A stretch of DNA of 64,000 bases. Source: Alistipes sp. (lineage in GTDB: Bacteria > Bacteroidota > Bacteroidia > Bacteroidales > Rikenellaceae). The notes under the pieces are model-generated. The model was not told the DNA's origin and ran no database searches. It saw only the letters and a list, made by a program, of their open reading frames with translations. Positions 9,112 through 18,461 of the stretch are shown here, piece after piece. Positions within the stretch are counted from its first letter, which is position 1, and each line of letters starts with the position of its first letter. The stretch is taken from contig JAGATC010000020.1 of NCBI GenBank assembly GCA_017621455.1, forward strand, positions 1-64,000, written 5' to 3'. The position numbers and the translations under genes were made by a program.

Positions 9112-12100
9112 ATGTCATTTAATAGAGATAACAATAAGATGAGTAGCTATAGCCGCATTTCGATTGGTCTGGCCTCTCCCGAGGAGATTCGTGCCCAGTC
9201 GAGCGGCGAGGTGCTCAAACCCGAAACCATCAACTACCGCACCTACAAGCCCGAGCGCGACGGTTTGTTCTGCGAGCGTATCTTCGGTCCTGTTAAGGAT
9301 TACGAGTGCCATTGCGGTAAGTATAAGCGTATTCGCTACAAGGGTATTGTCTGCGATCGTTGCGGTGTGGAGGTTACCGAGAAGAAGGTACGTCGTGAGC
9401 GTATGGGTCACATCTCGTTGGTTGTTCCCGTTGTTCACATCTGGTACTTCCGTTCGTTGCCTTCGAAGATTGGTTATTTGTTGGGTATTCCATCTAAGAA
9501 GTTGGAGGCTATCATCTACTACGAGCGTTATGTGGTTATCAACGCTGGTGCTGCTAAGGAGCAGGGCGTTGAGCGCTTGCAGACACTCTCGGAGAAGGAG
9601 TACCTCGACATCGTTGCAGCCTTGCCTAAGGGTAACCAGGCCTTGGCCGACGACGATCCCGACAAGTTCGTAGCCGAGATGGGTGGTGAGGCTATCCTCA
9701 CACTCCTCAAGCAGGTAGACCTCGACTCTATGTCGTACGCATTGCGTGACCGTGCTTCTAAGGAGACCTCGCAGCAGCGTAAGACCGAGGCGTTGAAGTG
9801 TTTGAACGTCATCGAGTCGTTCCGTGCGTCTAACGGCAAGAACCGTCCCGAGTGGATGGTACTTACGGATATTCCCGTCATTCCACCCGAGTTGCGTCCC
9901 TTGGTACCACTCGATGGTGGTCGTTTCGCGACGTCGGACCTCAACGACTTGTATCGTCGAGTAATCATCCGTAACAACCGTCTTAAGCGTCTTATCGAGA
10001 TTAAGGCTCCCGAGGTGATTCTCCGTAACGAGAAGCGTATGTTGCAGGAGGCTGTCGACTCGTTGTTTGACAACTCACGCAAGAGCAACGCCGTCAAAAA
10101 TGAGTCAAACAGACCTTTGAAGTCTCTCTCTGATTCATTGAAGGGTAAGCAGGGTCGCTTCCGTCAGAACTTGCTCGGTAAGCGTGTTGACTACTCTGCA
10201 CGTTCGGTTATCGTCGTAGGTCCCGAGCTTAAGATGCACGAGATGGGTATCCCTAAGGATATGGCTGCGGAGCTTTACAAGCCATTCGTTATCCGTAAGC
10301 TTATCGAGCGCGGTATCGTAAAGACTGTAAAGAGCGCAAAGAAGATAATCGATAGAAAGGATCCCGTTATCTGGGGTATCTTGGAGAATGTCATCAAGGG
10401 TCACCCCGTATTGATGAACCGAGCTCCTACCCTTCACCGATTGGGTATCCAGGCGTTCCAGCCTAAGCTTATCGAGGGTAAGGCAATGCAGCTACATCCA
10501 CTCTCTTGTACAGCGTTTAACGCCGACTTCGACGGTGACCAGATGGCGGTACACTTGCCCCTGGGCAATGCCGCAATCCTTGAGGCTCAGTTGCTTATGC
10601 TTGGTTCGCACAACGTCCTTAACCCCGCGAATGGTGCGCCTATTACCGTTCCTTCGCAGGATATGGTCTTGGGTCTCTACTACATCACCAAGCCACGTCC
10701 CGGTGTTAAGGGTACAGGCCTTAAGTTCTATGGCCCCGAGGAGGCTATCATCGCCTACAACGAGAAGCGTGCCGACTTGCACGCTGTTGTCCAGTGCCGT
10801 GTGCGCGACCTCGACGAGCATGGCAATGAGGTGTTCGTGATTAAGGAGACAACCATTGGTCGTATCCTCTTCAACCAGAACGTACCTTTGGAGGTAGGCT
10901 ACATCAATGAGGTGCTTACCAAGCGTTCATTGCGTGATATCATCGCTGTTGTGATGAAGAAGGCAGGTGCTGATAAGGTGGCTAAGTTCTTGGATGATAT
11001 TAAGAACATGGGTTACCGTATGGCATTCCAGGGAGGTCTGTCGTTTAACCTCGATGCAGTTGTTATCCCCGATGTTAAGGAGCAGCTCATCAATGAGGGT
11101 TATGCTGCGGCCGATGCCGTTATCGACGACTATAACATGGGTCTTATCACTAATAACGAGCGTTACAACCAGATTGTCGACATCTGGACTAATATCAACA
11201 ATAAGCTCACGAACCAGGTAATCAACACCCTTAAGAGCGATCAGGACGGCTTCAACCCCGTGTACATGATGCTTGACTCGGGTGCGCGAGGTTCTAAGGA
11301 GCAGATTCGTCAGCTTTCGGGTATGCGAGGCCTTATGGCTAAGCCCCAGAAGTCAGGTGTTGAGGGTGGTCAGCAGGTTATCGAGAACCCTATCTTGTCG
11401 AACTTCAAGGAGGGTCTTTCGGTGCTCGAGTACTTTATCTCAACTCACGGTGCGCGTAAGGGTCTTGCGGATACCGCGCTTAAGACCGCCGATGCGGGTT
11501 ACTTGACCCGTCGTCTGGTTGACGTAGCACAGGATGTCATCATCAACGAGGAGGACTGCGGCACGTTGCGTGGTTTGACAGCTACGGCTATCAAGCGTAA
11601 CGAGGATGTCGTTCAGACACTCTACGACCGCATCCTTGGCCGTACCGCTTTGAACGACGTTATCAACCCAACTACTGGCGAGGTTATCTGCGCTGCTGGC
11701 GAGGAGATCACCGAGGAGATTGCCGAGGCTATCGACAAGTCGCCTATCGAGTCTGTAGAGATTCGTTCGGTACTCACCTGCGAGGCACGTCGTGGTGTAT
11801 GTGCTAAGTGTTATGGCCGTAACCTTGCTACTGCCCGCATGGTACAGAAGGGTGAGGTTGTTGGTGTCATCGCAGCACAGTCTATCGGTGAGCCTGGTAC
11901 GCAGCTTACACTTCGTACGTTCCACGTCGGTGGTGTTGCGGGTGGTTCTACTGTTGAGACAAATGTTGTTTCGAAGTATGAGGGTCGCTTGGAGATCGAC
12001 GACTTGCGCACGATTAAGGGTAAGAACGCTGCGGGTGAGGCTATCGACATCGTTATGTCGCGTCAGTCGGAGTTCCGCATCGTTGATCCTAACACCGATA

Positions 12101-13353
12101 TTACGCTCTATACCCACGCCTTGCCTTACGGTGCAACCCTCTTTATGAAGGATGGCTCGGAGGTTAAGAAGGGCGATATGATTTGCGAGTGGGATCCCTA
12201 CAACGCTGTTATCATCGCCGAGAGTGAGGGTAAGGTTGTCTACGATAGCATCATCGAGGGTGTAACATACCGCGAGGAGCGCGATGAGCAGACAGGTCTT
12301 TCGGAGCGCGTTGTTATCGAGTCTAAGGATAAGACCAAGAACCCTGTTATCAAGATTGTTAACAAGGATGGCGACGAGGATAAGGCCTACAACTTGCCCG
12401 TATCGGCACATATCATGGTTAAGAACAACGGTAAGATTCATGCCGGCGATATTCTTATCAAGATTCCACGTGCTGTAGGTAAGACTGGTGGCGATATCAC
12501 CGGTGGTCTTCCCCGAGTTACTGAGCTCTTCGAGGCTCGTAACCCATCTAACCCCGCAATCGTTTCGGAGATCGATGGTGAGGTAACCTTCGGTAAGATC
12601 AAGCGTGGTAACCGCGAGATTATCATCACCTCGAAGGATGGCGATGTTAAGAAGTATCTCGTGCCACTGTCACGCCAGATTATCGTCCAGGAGAACGACT
12701 ACGTACGTGCAGGTATGGCATTGTCGGATGGCGCCATTACGCCAAGCGACATCTTGCGTATCCTTGGTCCTACCAAGGTTCAGGAGTACATCGTGAACGA
12801 GGTTCAGGAGGTATACCGTATGCAGGGTGTGAAGATCAACGATAAGCACTTCGAGGTTATCGTACGTCAGATGATGTCTAAGGTGCAGATCGAGGATCCA
12901 GGTGATACACGCTTCTTCGAGGATCAGGTCGTTGATAAGTGGGAGTTTATGGATGTTAACGACGAGCTCTACGACAAGGTTGTTGTTACCGAGGCTGGTG
13001 ACTCACAGAATGTTCAGGCTGGTCAGATTATCTCTATGCGTAAGCTACGCGACGAGAACTCAGCACTTAAGCGCCGCGATATGGCACTTGTTGAGGTACG
13101 TCCTATCGTTCCTGCTACAAGCAACCAGGTGCTTCAGGGTATCACACGTGCTGCCTTGCAGACGTCGAGCTTTATCTCTGCTGCGTCGTTCCAGGAGACT
13201 ACCAAGGTGCTCAACGAGGCAGCCATCCAGGCTAAGACCGACGATTTGGTTAACCTCAAGGAGAACGTCATCACGGGTAATCCTATCCCTGGTGGTACGG
13301 GTCTCCGCGACTACGACGATCTTATTGTCGGCTTGAAGTCAGAGCTTGAGTAA
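9112..13353 (+). CDS. rpoC: DNA-directed RNA polymerase subunit beta'
   Basis: Catalytic beta' subunit, 1413 aa from the ATG at 9112. An in-frame TTG at 9082 would overlap rpoB and is not needed: conserved sequence begins only after [19 protein letters not shown]. The N-terminal zinc site is present ([20 protein letters not shown]). The active-site loop [15 protein letters not shown] near 470 carries the three catalytic aspartates. The second zinc-binding cluster ([14 protein letters not shown]) lies near 890-905, followed by [15 protein letters not shown] strong terminator follows, ending the cluster that began at the tRNAs. Confidence 0.99.
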   Translation: MSFNRDNNKMSSYSRISIGLASPEEIRAQSSGEVLKPETINYRTYKPERDGLFCERIFGPVKDYECHCGKYKRIRYKGIVCDRCGVEVTEKKVRRERMGHISLVVPVVHIWYFRSLPSKIGYLLGIPSKKLEAIIYYERYVVINAGAAKEQGVERLQTLSEKEYLDIVAALPKGNQALADDDPDKFVAEMGGEAILTLLKQVDLDSMSYALRDRASKETSQQRKTEALKCLNVIESFRASNGKNRPEWMVLTDIPVIPPELRPLVPLDGGRFATSDLNDLYRRVIIRNNRLKRLIEIKAPEVILRNEKRMLQEAVDSLFDNSRKSNAVKNESNRPLKSLSDSLKGKQGRFRQNLLGKRVDYSARSVIVVGPELKMHEMGIPKDMAAELYKPFVIRKLIERGIVKTVKSAKKIIDRKDPVIWGILENVIKGHPVLMNRAPTLHRLGIQAFQPKLIEGKAMQLHPLSCTAFNADFDGDQMAVHLPLGNAAILEAQLLMLGSHNVLNPANGAPITVPSQDMVLGLYYITKPRPGVKGTGLKFYGPEEAIIAYNEKRADLHAVVQCRVRDLDEHGNEVFVIKETTIGRILFNQNVPLEVGYINEVLTKRSLRDIIAVVMKKAGADKVAKFLDDIKNMGYRMAFQGGLSFNLDAVVIPDVKEQLINEGYAAADAVIDDYNMGLITNNERYNQIVDIWTNINNKLTNQVINTLKSDQDGFNPVYMMLDSGARGSKEQIRQLSGMRGLMAKPQKSGVEGGQQVIENPILSNFKEGLSVLEYFISTHGARKGLADTALKTADAGYLTRRLVDVAQDVIINEEDCGTLRGLTATAIKRNEDVVQTLYDRILGRTALNDVINPTTGEVICAAGEEITEEIAEAIDKSPIESVEIRSVLTCEARRGVCAKCYGRNLATARMVQKGEVVGVIAAQSIGEPGTQLTLRTFHVGGVAGGSTVETNVVSKYEGRLEIDDLRTIKGKNAAGEAIDIVMSRQSEFRIVDPNTDITLYTHALPYGATLFMKDGSEVKKGDMICEWDPYNAVIIAESEGKVVYDSIIEGVTYREERDEQTGLSERVVIESKDKTKNPVIKIVNKDGDEDKAYNLPVSAHIMVKNNGKIHAGDILIKIPRAVGKTGGDITGGLPRVTELFEARNPSNPAIVSEIDGEVTFGKIKRGNREIIITSKDGDVKKYLVPLSRQIIVQENDYVRAGMALSDGAITPSDILRILGPTKVQEYIVNEVQEVYRMQGVKINDKHFEVIVRQMMSKVQIEDPGDTRFFEDQVVDKWEFMDVNDELYDKVVVTEAGDSQNVQAGQIISMRKLRDENSALKRRDMALVEVRPIVPATSNQVLQGITRAALQTSSFISAASFQETTKVLNEAAIQAKTDDLVNLKENVITGNPIPGGTGLRDYDDLIVGLKSELE

Positions 13354-13395
13354 TTTGTTGTGATAAGCCGCAATCTGCGGCACTTCGCTAAAAGT

Positions 13396-13446
13396 AAACC
13401 TCCGAGGGCTGTACGTTTAAGTACTATCCCTCGGAGGTTTCTTTTG
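13396..13446 (+). terminator. Intrinsic terminator of the rpoBC cluster
   Basis: A perfect 13-pair stem (AAACCTCCGAGGG at 13396-13408 with CCCTCGGAGGTTT at 13428-13440) ends in TTT and is followed by CTTTTG. The loop holds a GTAC/GTAC pair. It is 42 bases after the rpoC stop. Confidence 0.93.
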
Positions 13447-13544
13447 CGTAGCACCACATCTCACGGCTTCTGACAACAAATTTATTTCTTGTAATAAGGG
13501 GCATCTTTTGGCACTTAAATGCCCCCTCCATTTACTCTTGTCAC

Positions 13545-13564
13545 GGGTGCTAAAAATAACACCC
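13545..13564 (+). repeat. Palindromic repeat, copy 1
   Basis: GGGTGCTAAAAATAACACCC: GGGTG/CACCC arms around an A-rich centre. A near-identical direct copy starts 46 bases downstream, with similar flanking sequence (CTCTTGT before, CAC after). It belongs to a dispersed family with four members in the window. Confidence 0.85.
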
Positions 13565-13590
13565 ACACCTCTGACTTTACCTCTTGTTGC

Positions 13591-13610
13591 GGGTACTAAA
13601 AATAACACCC
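13591..13610 (+). repeat. Palindromic repeat, copy 2
   Basis: GGGTACTAAAAATAACACCC, same orientation as the first copy and differing from it at one position. No open frame fits the spacing between the two. Confidence 0.85.
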
Positions 13611-13657
13611 ACTTGCGGTATACTCCCACCTGTGTGGGGGGCACTCCTCTCTGTTTG

Positions 13658-13679
13658 CGGGTATTATTTTTAATACCCG
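13658..13679 (-). repeat. Palindromic repeat, copy 3, inverted
   Basis: Near-perfect palindrome CGGGTATTA...TAATACCCG. The T-rich centre shows that it lies in the opposite orientation to copies 1 and 2. Together the three copies bracket about 135 bases, which recalls the ends of small non-autonomous mobile elements. No transposase is present. Confidence 0.85.
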
Positions 13680-13824
13680 TGTGGTGGTAGGTGGTGGCAA
13701 CGAGGGAAATGGACCCGACTATGTTTGGGTGGGGATGACTCGCCCAAGAGTGCGGCACACGATGCCACAACCTATACTTCCGCATATTTACTCATTTCAT
13801 TCTAACAATACCCCACTTGGAGTG

Positions 13825-13855
13825 TTGCAATTTTGCGAAAACTTTCTTAATTTTG
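13825..13855 (+). promoter_or_regulatory. Promoter upstream of candidate structured RNA
   Basis: TTG at 13825-13827, a 20-base spacer and TAATTTTG at 13848-13855 fit the Bacteroidetes -33/-7 consensus. The expected start of transcription is near 13860. The first gene downstream starts 300 bases away, so the transcript would begin with the structured region. Confidence 0.6.
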
Positions 13856-13859
13856 TGGT

Positions 13860-14100
13860 ATCGGGCAACCGATAACATATTTTAGTGAAAGTGTTTCGCT
13901 ATCCTTGGCAATAAAATTTGGCGATTTTAACAAAGTACAAGGTAGGCAATAACACTCATCGCTTGTATTCCGTATGTCCAGTTGGCACGTTCTGTGTCAG
14001 CCCCATACGATACAAGTGTGGGGTATTGTTTATTTGTACTTGGGCCACGCCAAATGCCTATTGCCAGATAAACGAACAGCTCCACACTTTCTTTTTTATT
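13860..14100 (+). ncRNA. Candidate rod-shaped structured RNA
   Basis: Two small hairpins (TATCGG/CCGATA at about 13859-13874, TAGTGAAA/TTTCGCTA at 13884-13902) precede a nested set of arms. 13906-13923 pairs with 14048-14066 as two eight-pair blocks with a small internal loop. 13933-13940 pairs with 14034-14041. 13962-13976 pairs with 14004-14016 with a two-base bulge. An apical hairpin sits at 13981-14001. A large internal loop (21/17 bases) lies in the middle, and a T-rich tract follows at 14088-14098. A rod with a central bubble resembles 6S RNA in outline, but I recognise no specific sequence signature. It could instead be the leader of the next gene or a relic of a mobile element. Confidence 0.5.
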
Positions 14101-14155
14101 AATATCCTTCATAGGAGTTGGGGAGGGAAATGTTAATGTAATAATCGTAACTGCT

Positions 14156-14503
14156 ATGGGACTATTCTGGAAAACAGAATCCGATTGTATAATCGAGGAG
14201 ATTCAAGATGCTGCTGCACAAATAAATATGTATCTTCGTAAAATAGAACAAAGTTTAATAGCGAATGATGGGGCAAATAATGGTAATATTGAAAATTTAG
14301 CAAGGTGGGCACAAGTAATTGGATCTCATATGACTAAGGCGAATGCACTATTCGAGGGTTTATCCGATTCTAATAAAAGAAAGGCTGATGTACCTTGGGT
14401 CGATGGTAGGTACTTCCATTACTCACTCTATGTTATGTCTGTAATATCAGCACTAAATAAAGTTGAATATGCAATAAAGAGATATTATGGATCAGATTTT
14501 TAA
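14156..14503 (+). CDS. Unknown small protein (first gene of AT-rich cassette)
   Basis: I do not recognise this 115-residue protein. It has no signal peptide or membrane segment and looks mostly helical and cytosolic. It opens with MGLF, and near residues 81-98 has WVDGRYFHYSLYVMSVIS. By eye the third gene of the cassette shows a similar layout (MGFF start, a VDG...Y segment near its C-terminus), so the two may be distant paralogues. The DNA is clearly more AT-rich (roughly one third G+C by eye) than the flanking housekeeping genes, suggesting horizontal acquisition. It overlaps the next gene by 17 bases, so the two are probably translated together. Confidence 0.75.
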   Translation: MGLFWKTESDCIIEEIQDAAAQINMYLRKIEQSLIANDGANNGNIENLARWAQVIGSHMTKANALFEGLSDSNKRKADVPWVDGRYFHYSLYVMSVISALNKVEYAIKRYYGSDF

Positions 14504-14837
14504 TAACTCAGTTGAAGTATATATTCACCATAAAGGACGAAATGCTTATGAGAAGCTATATAAAAAAATATATAATTCAGATGCATTAAATGAACTGTGT
14601 GGTATATCAGTCAGAAGAGGTATGCCTCCTGGATCTGGAGATTTTACATATAAAGCTTGCATGATGCCGTCTATATATATAACCTTTGATAGTCTTAAAT
14701 CAACAATGGCAGCTTTAATTATGCTAAAAATATGGAATGAACGTGTAAATAGTGTATATTCGTTCTGTACAAATTACCATGTAAGAGAGATGGCTCGTCA
14801 GATATGTTCAGAGTGTATATTATTAAATAATTATTAG
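14487..14837 (+). CDS. Unknown small protein (second gene of AT-rich cassette)
   Basis: This is a 116-residue protein that I do not recognise. It has no signal peptide. A glycine/proline turn (RRGMPPGSGDF) near 44-54 separates an N-terminal basic, tyrosine-rich part from a helical C-terminal part containing SLKSTMAALIMLKIWNERV. Its start lies inside the end of the first cassette gene (17-base overlap) and its stop is one base before the third gene, a tight arrangement typical of co-translated partners. Base composition is AT-rich like its neighbours. Confidence 0.72.
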   Translation: MDQIFNNSVEVYIHHKGRNAYEKLYKKIYNSDALNELCGISVRRGMPPGSGDFTYKACMMPSIYITFDSLKSTMAALIMLKIWNERVNSVYSFCTNYHVREMARQICSECILLNNY

Positions 14838-14838
14838 T

Positions 14839-15147
14839 ATGGGATTTTTTGATAGATTAACAGATTTTGGAGACCGCGAATTGGTAAGAACGTATGCTTA
14901 TAGGATTAGTGTTGGTATAAATCAGATTAAGAATGAAACATCAGAAGCAATGATTAGTAGTTTGTCATATGCTATACGGCAGGATATTGAAGCAATGTTG
15001 AGAGTTGCGTCCAAACTAACGTTGGAATCAATAAATTGTCTTGATGTGAAGGTTGATGGCGGCAAAATGCCATATACTAGTTTTTTAGGTCAAATAAAAG
15101 CCGTATCAGATGAAATTGTTCAAAAAGGAGGGTGTAGGATTATATAA
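14839..15147 (+). CDS. Unknown small protein (third gene of AT-rich cassette)
   Basis: This is a 102-residue, largely helical protein with no signal peptide or membrane segment. The N-terminus MGFFDRLTDFGDREL is followed by helices rich in I, S and A and a VDGGKMPY segment near 72-79. A resemblance in layout to the first cassette gene is a visual impression only. It starts one base after the second gene. After it comes an 87-base gap before the fourth gene. AT-rich. Confidence 0.7.
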   Translation: MGFFDRLTDFGDRELVRTYAYRISVGINQIKNETSEAMISSLSYAIRQDIEAMLRVASKLTLESINCLDVKVDGGKMPYTSFLGQIKAVSDEIVQKGGCRII

Positions 15148-15234
15148 AAAGTAATTGTATAGGTAAGTAAAGAAGATAAATGATACATATGTGTCTTGAA
15201 TTGTATCGTATAAATAGTTAATTATTATATAGTT

Positions 15235-15678
15235 ATGACAAAGTATCAGATTAATTGTGTGTTAAGGGTACTGTCCGAGTTGTGTTTCAAACAGGTATCT
15301 GCAAATGAGGATGACATAATATATCATGACCATTGTTGGCCATCTCGTCGCTTTAGATTTTATGAGTGCTATCATGATTTGTGCCTTCGAAATGGGTATC
15401 GCTCACCTAATGAAATGACAACTACTGAATTTGTGAAACTATTTATGAATATCGATATGAACGAGGCTAGTTTGGTTGTCCGCGACTTGTCTCATGATTA
15501 TAAAATATTCATCGGGGATTTAATTCTCTATATGTGTCAAGCCGATATGATGTTCAATGCATTTAGCGAAGAAATGGATGTGTTAATTATCAATAAGATA
15601 GTAACATCATGTAATATATGCAGTGAAAACATAAATCGTGCGATTCAAAAAACAAAGCAACTTAAAAGTTTGGTATAA
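15235..15678 (+). CDS. Unknown cysteine-rich small protein (fourth gene of AT-rich cassette)
   Basis: This is a 147-residue cytosolic-looking protein with eight scattered cysteines (for example NCVL, LCFK, HCWP, ECYH, LCLR, MCQA, SCNIC). The cysteines do not form a clear zinc-finger spacing. The middle part (MTTTEFVKLFMNIDMNEA) suggests a helical fold. I do not recognise a family. It follows the first three cassette genes after 87 bases and shares their AT-rich composition. No Bacteroidetes-type promoter is visible in the gap, so read-through from upstream is likely. Confidence 0.72.
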   Translation: MTKYQINCVLRVLSELCFKQVSANEDDIIYHDHCWPSRRFRFYECYHDLCLRNGYRSPNEMTTTEFVKLFMNIDMNEASLVVRDLSHDYKIFIGDLILYMCQADMMFNAFSEEMDVLIINKIVTSCNICSENINRAIQKTKQLKSLV

Positions 15679-15717
15679 GCTCTATAAAACCTCTATTTCA
15701 TACGTCTAAAACTATTT

Positions 15718-15751
15718 TGAACGATGTAGCTAAAATTAGTTGCATCGTTCA
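15718..15751 (+). other. Inverted repeat overlapping a promoter
   Basis: TGAACGATG at 15718-15726 pairs perfectly with CATCGTTCA at 15743-15751, extendable by two more pairs (one wobble). The 3' arm starts right after the TTG (-33) box of the next promoter. It could terminate the cassette transcript or be an operator for the lipoprotein gene. No T-run follows, which favours the operator reading. Confidence 0.55.
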
Positions 15752-15770
15752 ATTATCATTGCTACCTTTG
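15740..15770 (+). promoter_or_regulatory. Promoter of the 15801 lipoprotein gene
   Basis: TTG at 15740-15742, 20-base spacer, TACCTTTG at 15763-15770. Expected transcription start near 15775, giving a leader of about 25 bases. Confidence 0.75.
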
Positions 15771-15800
15771 TAGAAGTATCATTTATCGCTCGTATATCGC

Positions 15801-16670
15801 ATGAAACCACTCGTTTTTATCCTCGCCATGCTACTTGTTGTGTCGTGTGGCGGAGTAGCGCAGAAACAAAATAACGCAAAAGAACTGTCCGACACTCTGC
15901 AAGCAAAGGAACTATCAAGTGGCGAGCTTTACAACTCTATCGAGGAGCCACGCTCTTACACTATTGCTGAGGATGGTAGTGCCATAGATGAATCTGCTGT
16001 TGAGGCGGTGTTTAGGTCGCCCGTATATAGAAATAGCAGCAAGGATGAATATTGGTTTGAGTTTACGAAATACGAGCCCAATCCCAATGTTATTGTCCCT
16101 GAGATTGGATTGAAAATTACTCACAACAATTCTGAGGTCTTTAACGAGAATATTCGATGGAATGGCGAGTTTAGCTTCGATTGCGAGGAGTTTTACCCAA
16201 CAGCGAATGATGGCATCGTTGCAATTTCTGATGCAGCACTATACTTTATAGATATTGACTTTGACGGTACGGATGAGATTATCACCGATCTTTACCCATT
16301 TGCAGGAAGCCAGCGTGATTGCTCGGCATATTGCGCTATCTATAAATTGAAAAATGGCACCTATGTCAATGTATATGACGAATTTGTAGCAAGGTGCGAG
16401 GTGTTTAGTATGCTGGACACCTATGGTGTAGAGTTCGATTACAAAACAAAGGAGATATACCATTCTAATATTGCGGGTGCATACAGATATTTAGATGTAT
16501 ACGCCTTTGCTGATGGTAAATATTGGTACGATAGGCGCATTGAGTATGAGCCTCACAGCGGCTCGCTCACAATATTTAATGGTGATAGAGAGATGGTTGC
16601 GACATTCCATGCAACCGAATCAGACATCGAGAGAAACTGGTGGAACTACGTTAGGTGTAAAGAGTATTAA
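15801..16670 (+). CDS. Lipoprotein with acidic DxDxDGxDE repeat-like loop
   Basis: The 289-residue protein begins with a lipoprotein signal (hydrophobic stretch, then VVSCGG with Cys16). The central segment FIDIDFDGTDEIITDL near 149-164 is a calcium-loop-like motif of the type found in FG-GAP and XAC2610-related proteins. The next part (DCSAYCAIYKLKNGTYVNV) supports a beta-sandwich or propeller-like fold. No catalytic residues are recognised. It has its own promoter and ends four bases before the convergent glycosyltransferase gene. The exact family is uncertain. Confidence 0.85.
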   Translation: MKPLVFILAMLLVVSCGGVAQKQNNAKELSDTLQAKELSSGELYNSIEEPRSYTIAEDGSAIDESAVEAVFRSPVYRNSSKDEYWFEFTKYEPNPNVIVPEIGLKITHNNSEVFNENIRWNGEFSFDCEEFYPTANDGIVAISDAALYFIDIDFDGTDEIITDLYPFAGSQRDCSAYCAIYKLKNGTYVNVYDEFVARCEVFSMLDTYGVEFDYKTKEIYHSNIAGAYRYLDVYAFADGKYWYDRRIEYEPHSGSLTIFNGDREMVATFHATESDIERNWWNYVRCKEY

Positions 16671-16673
16671 GGC

Positions 16674-18461
16674 CTACAGTCCGCGGCGTTTGATGCTCCA
16701 GGCGAGGAGCGAGTAGAGGCCGTCGACCGCGGGACGAAGCATGCGAGGGAGTGAGTTGAGCAGCCTCAAGCGGCGTAGCTGGCGGCGTGAATGGCGTGTA
16801 AATGAGAATATTTCAGCGGTGCGGCGGGCATCGTTGGTGCCTCCGCGGACACTCTGAGTGATGGCCTTGCCAATAGCGATGCGGGCGACGTACTCATTAA
16901 CTGTAGCGTCGCCATTGGGCGTGTACAGCTCCTCGATAGAGTGTTGGCTCTCTTCCGAGCGGTATATCGCCGCCGAGCGGTTAGAGGCCGAGCGCGAGTA
17001 GCGCACAAGCGACATGGGCGAGAAGCAGAACTTCGAACCACTCTGCATCATACGTGCCCACAGCCACTGGTCCTCACCTATACGCATACCCTCGGGGAAG
17101 CCGCCAAGGCGTAGCACCACATTGCGGCGCAGGGTTGCCGTGGAGGGAATAATGGGGTAGCGGTGCTGAAGTGCCTCCTGCGCGATATTGATATAGCCCT
17201 CATGTGTCGGCACGGGTGCTGCAACACGTCGCTTACCGTCCACTATATCGAATGCCGTAGAGTAGGCATCCGCCTCGGGGTAGTACTCCATAAGTCGGCA
17301 CACCTCGGCGATATAGCCACTGAGCCACACATCGTCAGCATCCAATAGGGCAATATAGTCGCCCTTAGCCTCCTCAATTCCGCGGTTACGGGCGCGGCTG
17401 ACACCACCATTAGCCTGAACAATGAGGCGCATGTTTGCCTCGGGGTGCTCGGCGATAAAGCGCTCAACGATGGCGCGTGAGCCATCTGTTGAGCCATCAT
17501 CAACAACGATAATCTCGCCAGGCGCGAGGCTCTGCTCAACAACAGATTGTAGCGCACGCTCAACCTCTGCCTCCTTATTATATAGAGGTATGACCACAGA
17601 TATGCGCTCCGACTCATCTGTTACGACCTTGCGTCCGAAGCTCAGCACCTCGGGGGCGTGGTTGAGGCGCTTATCCTCGGGTAGCCACTTCTGTATGTCG
17701 CCATAGTGGCTGCGCAGGTAGCTCTCAAGGTCGGAGGGCGCCCACACCTCCATGTCGCCAAACTTGCGGCGCTCGGGAGTGTTGATGGCACTCACCCTAA
17801 TCATATCCTTGGGCATGCGAACGATATTATAGTAGGTTGCCTCGGTGCCGTTATAACGTATTAACTCTTTGCGTAATTTGTTGTATATCTGCTCTTTGCT
17901 ATGTGTAGCACAGGCGAGGCGTATAAGTAGGCACGATAGCCAACTCTTGGGCAGCACCACGCCGTTGTTGGCCTTGCCGAACCACCTCCACAGCCACACG
18001 CTCTTAGCCATAAAGCAGTTGACCCAGAAGCCCACGCGAGCGCGCTGCTTGCGGGCAAGCGATGCGTTGTCGGGGATAAGGTCGTAGGGGAAGATGTCGA
18101 TATAGATGCCCTCCTCGATGGGTAGTCCCACCCACTCCCGCTCAACGAATCGTGTGCCACGCTTGCGCACCTTGGCGAAGTAGAATGGGGTGTTGGCATC
18201 TGTTGTAAACTCCTGAAGCACATACTCTTCGCCCAATAGCGCGGGTGCTTCGCGTAGGAAGCGCTCGTAGTTGTCGCGCGTCATGCCGAGGTCAATATCA
18301 TCGTCCCAGGGGACTATATCCTCGAAGAAGTGAGCGCCGATGGCCGTGCCACCCTGTATAAAATAGGGTATGCCCGCCGTGTCACACACGCGCACAACCT
18401 CGCGAAGAATATCGTGAAGTTCCGCATGCAGATGGCGTAGTATGTCGCTATTGTACTTCAT
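16674..18461 (-). CDS. LicD-family nucleotidyltransferase fused to GT2 glycosyltransferase
   Basis: This 595-residue protein carries two enzymes. The N-terminal half (about 1-270) is a LicD domain: QGGTAIGAHFFEDIVPWDDD then IDLGM, with the acidic metal-binding residues in place. LicD proteins transfer phosphocholine or related phospho-groups to surface glycans. The C-terminal half (about 285-560) is a family 2 glycosyltransferase with VVIPLYNKEAEVERAL, VDDGSTDGS and LDADDVW. There is no membrane segment. It starts with the ATG that overlaps the stop of the preceding LuxE-like gene by one base, so the two are translationally coupled. Decoration of lipopolysaccharide or capsule is the likely role; the substrate is unknown. 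Confidence 0.9.
   Translation of the reverse strand: MKYNSDILRHLHAELHDILREVVRVCDTAGIPYFIQGGTAIGAHFFEDIVPWDDDIDLGMTRDNYERFLREAPALLGEEYVLQEFTTDANTPFYFAKVRKRGTRFVEREWVGLPIEEGIYIDIFPYDLIPDNASLARKQRARVGFWVNCFMAKSVWLWRWFGKANNGVVLPKSWLSCLLIRLACATHSKEQIYNKLRKELIRYNGTEATYYNIVRMPKDMIRVSAINTPERRKFGDMEVWAPSDLESYLRSHYGDIQKWLPEDKRLNHAPEVLSFGRKVVTDESERISVVIPLYNKEAEVERALQSVVEQSLAPGEIIVVDDGSTDGSRAIVERFIAEHPEANMRLIVQANGGVSRARNRGIEEAKGDYIALLDADDVWLSGYIAEVCRLMEYYPEADAYSTAFDIVDGKRRVAAPVPTHEGYINIAQEALQHRYPIIPSTATLRRNVVLRLGGFPEGMRIGEDQWLWARMMQSGSKFCFSPMSLVRYSRSASNRSAAIYRSEESQHSIEELYTPNGDATVNEYVARIAIGKAITQSVRGGTNDARRTAEIFSFTRHSRRQLRRLRLLNSLPRMLRPAVDGLYSLLAWSIKRRGL

Noticed and set aside
11440..12441. 333-codon open frame opposite rpoC
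   Set aside because: Shadow of rpoC for the same reason.
13545..13679. Insertion sequence between the palindromic repeats
   Set aside because: No transposase frame and only 135 bases between the outer copies.
13918..14136. 72-codon frame in the structured region
   Set aside because: It begins with TTG and lies inside the nested inverted repeats; sequence looks non-coding.
14156..15678. Reading the cassette as prophage remnants
   Set aside because: No integrase, structural phage protein or attachment repeat was found nearby, although the rpoC-proximal tRNA genes lie 12 kb away; origin left open.
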